A stretch of 10,014 nt of DNA from Physocladia obscura (Eukaryota > Chytridiomycota > Chytridiomycetes > Chytridiales > Chytriomycetaceae): the NCBI GenBank assembly GCA_027596945.1, contig JADGJH010001437.1, positions 1 through 10,014 of the forward strand. Reading direction: 5' to 3'. Position 1 is the stretch's first letter, and each line of letters begins with the position of its first letter. Made by a program: the position numbers and the translations under genes. Positions 8,001-10,014 of this stretch are shown here, piece by piece. The notes below the pieces were generated by a model. That model did no database searches and was not told the origin of the DNA. It saw nothing but the letters and a program-made list of their open reading frames with translations.

Positions 8001-9024
8001 AACGGCAACCAAAACTTATTATTGAGCCATGGAAAGGCAACAAAACGAGAAGATCCTGTGACGCAGTCGCCTGTTCTTACTGTTGTTGTCGGACCGTCGA
8101 ATGCGGTTGAGAATGAACCGCAACTGAAAAAACAAAAAGTCAAGCACGAAAATAGTATATTATCATCTTTTTCTTCTTCCCCGATGGTTGTACAAAAAAT
8201 GTCTGTGTCATCTGTGACTGGAAAGAAATGTCTAAAAGTTTTGAGAAAGTTGCAGGTGAAATCAAAAAATTAATTTGTTTGTTTTTTTGTTAATCGAACA
8301 ACAGACAAATAACTTTGGAAAAATCTTTTTGGAACCAGTAGACCCTGTTAAGCTTAATATTCCGACATATTTTGATATAATCAAACGTCCAAGTGAGTAT
8401 TTTTAGAGTTACAGATTTTTTAATAAATTTAAATAATTGTTTCCAGTGGATTTGAGGACCATTCAGCAAAAATTGGAGGCCAGTACATATGAAGATCATC
8501 TTGAATTCAAAGCAGACGTGGAATTAATGCTGCAAAATTGTGCTACATTCAATATGCCAGGTAGATTTAATACGATAAATCAACTTGCTTCATTATTTTT
8601 ATTAATGCTTTTTTTCTCAGGGGATTGGGTTAGTAGTCAAGGGCAATCTCTGAAAAAAGTATTCACAACGGAATGGAACAACATTGATTGGGATAATTTA
8701 GCCGTGCCAATAAGCGCGCGACCAGTCGGTCCAACCATCAACAGCGTGTTGAAAAAGTTGCGGGAACATAATGATGCCGTTTTCTTCTTGGAGCCAGTAG
8801 ACCCTGCTTTTTTTCCGGACTACCATCTGAGAATCAAAAAGCCAATTGATCTTAGGACCATGACAGAGAAACTCGACGGTGGCGGTTACTCTACATTGGA
8901 GGAGTTTGAAAAAGATTTCCGGCTGCTGATTAACAACTGCTACACATACAATCCGAAAGGAAGCATGGGGTATAATTGTGGCGCTAGTTTGGAAAAGTAT
9001 TTCAAGTCGATTTGGAAAAAATGA
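2044..9024 (+). CDS. TAF2: TFIID subunit 2 (TAF2) fused to four C-terminal bromodomains, 18 exons
   Basis: TAF2 is a TFIID subunit that, with TAF1, contacts core promoter DNA in the nucleus. After a Lys/Glu-rich N-terminus (residues 1-33), about 34-475 match the M1-aminopeptidase-like part: LNSRGC, the ARFWTPCID segment, IGAGIVIL where active enzymes have GAMEN, and ASQWFGQY where they have HExxHxWFG. Zinc ligands are therefore absent, as in known TAF2. WTDVW and NNEYRYR follow, as in animal TAF2. Residues 540-1150 carry the second beta-rich part and HEAT-like repeats (DNDVVAHHEAI, FYRLRMDAAFALAK, NDNSKNEFSDAYY, VRLAAIDALLLL). Four bromodomains follow at about 1203-1310, 1609-1712, 1793-1888 and 1908-2005. 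The 2006-aa product is far longer than human TAF2 (about 1200). The ATG at 2044 has A at -3; one at 1999 is in frame but would overlap gene 1 exon 1. Identity as TAF2 is very secure; exact edges of exons 1-3 are less so. Confidence 0.95.
2047..2124 (+). repeat. TAF2: Lys/Glu/Asp-rich low-complexity N-terminus
   Basis: The coding strand is almost all purine here and encodes alternating K, E and D (KDKENKEKEKEKDKDK). It is probably an unstructured or single charged helix ahead of the folded domain. The opposite strand gives a Ser/Leu/Phe-rich open frame that is only its shadow. Confidence 0.7.
2140..3764 (+). other. TAF2: M1-aminopeptidase-like (inactive) region of TAF2
   Basis: Exons 1-5 encode the region homologous to M1 family peptidases. 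Landmarks in order are VALRVDFEQRRIL, LNSRGC, GIHFVFPEPG, KSARFWTPC, a strand region ending VGVFEYY, FVHECVNPIFIGAGIVIL, then ASQWFGQYM around residues 429-436. The two zinc-binding His and the catalytic Glu of HExxH are not present, so no peptidase activity is expected. An acidic loop at about residues 305-330 (DDDKDDDKAEKD) is inserted where human TAF2 has no comparable stretch. Confidence 0.9.
3962..4007 (+). other. TAF2: GC-AG intron (intron 6) of TAF2
   Basis: Exon 6 ends GATCAAAG and the intron begins GCAAGT, the classic consensus for the rare GC donor class. It ends ACTAG after 46 nt. Splicing gives MLDQR|LGKGNLPKVVNKI, matching the TAF2 pattern of an Arg, a short spacer and a V-x-NKI helix. 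The nearby GT at 3966 would change the frame and lose the match. Confidence 0.8.
6380..6703 (+). other. TAF2: Bromodomain 1
   Basis: The domain (about residues 1203-1310) runs from PPIEAKFAEAANWVL to FFTNIL. It shows a ZA-loop LLPVDESFAPLYFSLI, the NPMDL motif, and NCYKYN with the acetyl-lysine-binding Asn at about N1285 (codon 6627-6629). It lies in the same exon as the last TAF2 repeat, with no intron between. It is the most divergent of the four. Confidence 0.92.
6704..7600 (+). other. TAF2: Disordered Ser/Pro/Lys-rich linker between bromodomains 1 and 2
   Basis: About 300 residues of low-complexity sequence rich in Ser, Pro, Thr, Val and Lys are encoded without introns. Short motifs such as SVKP, VVKP and PVAGHSVKPVP recur, and a basic patch IPKRKLSLDS lies near residue 1590. 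The patch could be a nuclear localisation signal. No folded domain is visible. Confidence 0.75.
7599..7976 (+). other. TAF2: Bromodomain 2 (split by intron 14)
   Basis: Helix Z (KKCKKIHRHLLEND) ends exon 14 and the rest is in exon 15, about residues 1609-1712. After splicing the junction reads WFREP|VDPIALGIPNYF, then EPMDLGTLKTKL and NAMKFNPENTQVH with the key Asn at about N1686 (7896-7898). The ZA-loop Tyr is conserved. Intron 14 (7671-7736) has GTATGC, TTCTAAAA and TTCAG. Confidence 0.93.
8217..8665 (+). other. TAF2: Bromodomain 3 (split by introns 15, 16 and 17)
   Basis: About residues 1793-1888 are encoded by four exons. Landmarks are FLEPVDPVKLNIPTYFDII, RPMDLRTIQQKLEA, LQNCATFNMPGD with Asn at about N1870 (8551-8553), and LKKVFTTEW. 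Intron 16 splits the PM of PMDL and intron 17 splits the Gly of MPGD. Every landmark of an acetyl-lysine pocket is kept. Confidence 0.92.
8725..9018 (+). other. TAF2: Bromodomain 4
   Basis: About residues 1908-2005, ending at the C-terminus. It shows VLKKLREHNDAVFFLEPVDP, PDYHLRIKKPIDL, INNCYTYNPKGS with Asn at about N1983 (8950-8952), and LEKYFKSIW. It is wholly within exon 18. Only about 20 residues separate it from bromodomain 3, so the two probably form a tandem pair. Confidence 0.94.
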
Positions 9025-9168
9025 GGTCGGGAGAGAAAAATATTATAATAATAATAATTAGTTGTTGAAAACAAATTTGGGGATAGAAAAACAAAACAAA
9101 AAACAAAAAAAAATGCAAAGGATTGTGTAAACGAATGCAAAATTAAAATTTTCTTTTAATTGAATTTT
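9025..9168. other. Convergent 3' intergenic region
   Basis: The stretch between the TAF2 stop (9022-9024) and the gene 3 stop (9171-9169) is strongly AT-rich. It has a short ATA repeat at about 9041-9058 and A-rich runs at about 9087-9113. No plus-strand AATAAA is seen inside it; the nearest is at 9212-9217, within gene 3. I see no gene or RNA structure in it. Confidence 0.6.
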
Positions 9169-9982
9169 CTATTGTTTGAGCAATTTTTCTTTCAATTCTT
9201 TTATACGCCTGAATAAAAAAATTTTTTAAAAAGGATAAGTAAAGTTAAAGAAACTATCGCGAAAACAGCAACTAATTTCATACCTATCAATAGATTCCGT
9301 TTCTGCATCTTTAAATTTGCTACGATCTCCCGTTGTCGTCATTGTTGTTGTTCTTGAAACTAGCGCCCCAATGCTACCAGACTCATTCCCAGAATAATTT
9401 GTTATAAATCGAGAAGTAGTATACGAATTTTCTGCTTCTCCACTAACAGCACCACTACTTGCGTTACTAACGCTGCTAGAGATTCTAGTCCACACCGACG
9501 ATCCAAACGGGTCTGCATGTCCCGCCGATGGCGAATGGTCACAATGAACAAGTGACCAATACGGATACTTTTCTTCTGTTTGCATGAGAGCGTCTTCCAA
9601 CATTTTCACGCGTTGATGAATTTCGAAATTTCCGTCTGTGCGTGTGTATTTCATATAAATGAACAAAAAAAAAAAAAAAATTGAGGAGGTTAAACACAAA
9701 ACCAAATTTCACACGAAGATGGGTTGCAAGGTCGGTGACACGGGTTTCAAGTATTCGCACCAATAGCGGCGGTGACGAAGATGCTGAAGCGGACAATGAA
9801 GTGTTATGCTGGAGTACCGAGTCTTTGTTTGTTGAGCGCGATAAAGGTCCGTCGTCGTTGACAACAAGGTCGATTTTCATTTGGACGTTTCGATTTATAG
9901 CAATTGCGTCTGTCCGCGCGCATGATGATGATGGAGTGGCTGTGGTTGATGCTAAAGGTGAGGATGCAATAATTTTGTGCAT
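9169..9982 (-). CDS. Uncharacterised Ser/Thr-rich coiled-coil protein, three exons
   Basis: Exons (read right to left): 9982-9715, 9635-9284, 9208-9169, giving 219 codons plus TAG with matching phases at both junctions. The ATG at 9982-9980 has an in-frame TAA about 25 nt upstream, which supports it as the start. Residues 1-70 are Ser/Thr/Ala-rich and probably disordered. Residues 70-112 look like a coiled coil (LVRILETRVTDL, then VKMLEDALMQTEEKYPYW). A Ser/Thr/Gly-rich middle follows, and the last 14 residues (RRIKELKEKLLKQ) are a second heptad-like helix. The pattern LED..L...E..YP.W...H recalls an uncharacterised fungal coiled-coil family, but I cannot name it with confidence. There is no signal peptide or membrane segment in the spliced protein; the Phe-rich stretch in the unspliced frame is intron. 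Confidence 0.65.
9209..9283 (-). other. Intron 2 of gene 3
   Basis: On the minus strand this 75-nt intron begins GTATGAAATT and ends TTTTATTCAG. Splicing turns an unlikely tail into IDR|RIKELKEKLLKQ and a TAG stop, a regular Leu heptad helix. That makes the short 40-nt last exon credible. Confidence 0.65.
9636..9714 (-). other. Intron 1 of gene 3 with 16-nt poly(T) tract
   Basis: Starts GTGTGAAATT and ends CGCACAG on the minus strand (79 nt). A run of 16 identical bases (plus-strand A at 9665-9680) lies about 30 nt before the acceptor and may serve as a pyrimidine tract. The run is also a place where read-length errors are likely, but it is intronic, so the protein is unaffected. Confidence 0.6.
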
Positions 9983-10014
9983 ATGTATATTATTGAAATT
10001 GAATAGTTATCATC
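9983..10014 (-). other. 5' flank of gene 3 (window edge)
   Basis: Only 32 bp remain upstream of the gene 3 ATG. They are AT-rich and hold an in-frame TAA on the minus strand. No promoter element can be identified in so little sequence. Confidence 0.4.

Larger units (their letters stand above)
2044..9024 (+). other. TAF2: Exon-intron map of the TAF2-bromodomain gene
   Basis: Exons: 2044-2187, 2260-2338, 2410-2693, 2746-3449, 3503-3716, 3765-3961, 4008-4344, 4401-4892, 4964-5119, 5167-5277, 5328-5621, 5676-5743, 5807-6103, 6152-7670, 7737-8255, 8305-8392, 8447-8560, 8621-9024. They sum to 6021 nt, exactly 2007 codons. Introns are 46-72 nt. Donors include GTATGT, GTATGC, GTGAGT, GTTTGT and one GCAAGT. 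Several introns contain TTCTAAAA or CTAAAA before the acceptor, a likely branch site. At intron 12, acceptor 5806 was chosen over the CAG at 5826 because only it keeps the frame and yields YAGFGNFFSVRLAA, which matches the TAF2 repeat. Intron 2 (2339-2409) could instead start at 2345. Confidence 0.85.

Noticed and set aside
9041..9058. ATA microsatellite as a functional element
   Set aside because: It is very short and lies in AT-rich 3' sequence, so chance is sufficient.
9665..9680. Poly(A) run as the tail of a retrotransposed copy
   Set aside because: It lies inside a gene 3 intron with good splice ends, with no flanking duplication and no coding remnant. A simple homopolymer is enough.
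1..10014. tRNA, rRNA, CRISPR arrays, transposons or viral genes
   Set aside because: I looked on both strands and found no cloverleaf-like boxes, spaced direct repeats, terminal inverted repeats, transposase or viral protein motifs.

Overview
This window is compact eukaryotic DNA. It carries three intron-containing protein genes and no sign of bacterial gene organisation. The introns are short (about 46-79 nt in most cases, one of 136 nt), with GT..AG ends, one GC..AG pair, and frequent CTAAA-like sequences before the acceptor. The gene arrangement and gene content fit a small-genome eukaryote. An early-diverging fungus or a fungus-like relative is my best guess, but this is inference and the window has no taxonomic marker such as rRNA.

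Layout. Positions 1-80 are the 3' flank of gene 1. Gene 1 (81-2021, minus strand) encodes a protein of about 528 aa in six exons. It looks helical in its N-terminal half and has a Gly/Ser tail. Its family is uncertain, with a weak resemblance to the symplekin/Pta1 N-terminal region. Only 22 bp separate its ATG from the ATG of gene 2, which runs the other way, so the two genes share a divergent control region that must lie inside their own 5' exons and introns. Gene 2 (2044-9024, plus strand) fills most of the window. Gene 3 (9169-9982, minus strand) is a small three-exon gene for a Ser/Thr-rich coiled-coil protein. It converges on gene 2 with 144 bp between the stop codons.

Gene 2 is the main result. 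Splicing 18 exons gives an unbroken frame of 2006 codons plus a stop. The first ~1150 residues are TAF2, the TFIID subunit with a catalytically dead M1-aminopeptidase-like fold followed by HEAT-like repeats. The rest holds four bromodomains, each with its acetyl-lysine-binding Asn in place (about N1285, N1686, N1870 and N1983). The TAF2-bromodomain join lies inside one long exon (6152-7670), so it does not depend on a splice prediction. In animals the TFIID bromodomains sit on TAF1, and in budding yeast the separate protein Bdf1 supplies them. Here a large acetyl-histone reader module is attached to TAF2, which contacts core promoter DNA. A direct coupling of promoter recognition to multivalent acetyl-chromatin reading is a reasonable inference.

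All exon boundaries were assigned by eye from splice signals, frame continuity and remembered family similarity. The most certain are those in gene 2 after position 2694. The least certain are gene 2 intron 2 and gene 1 introns 1, 2 and 4.
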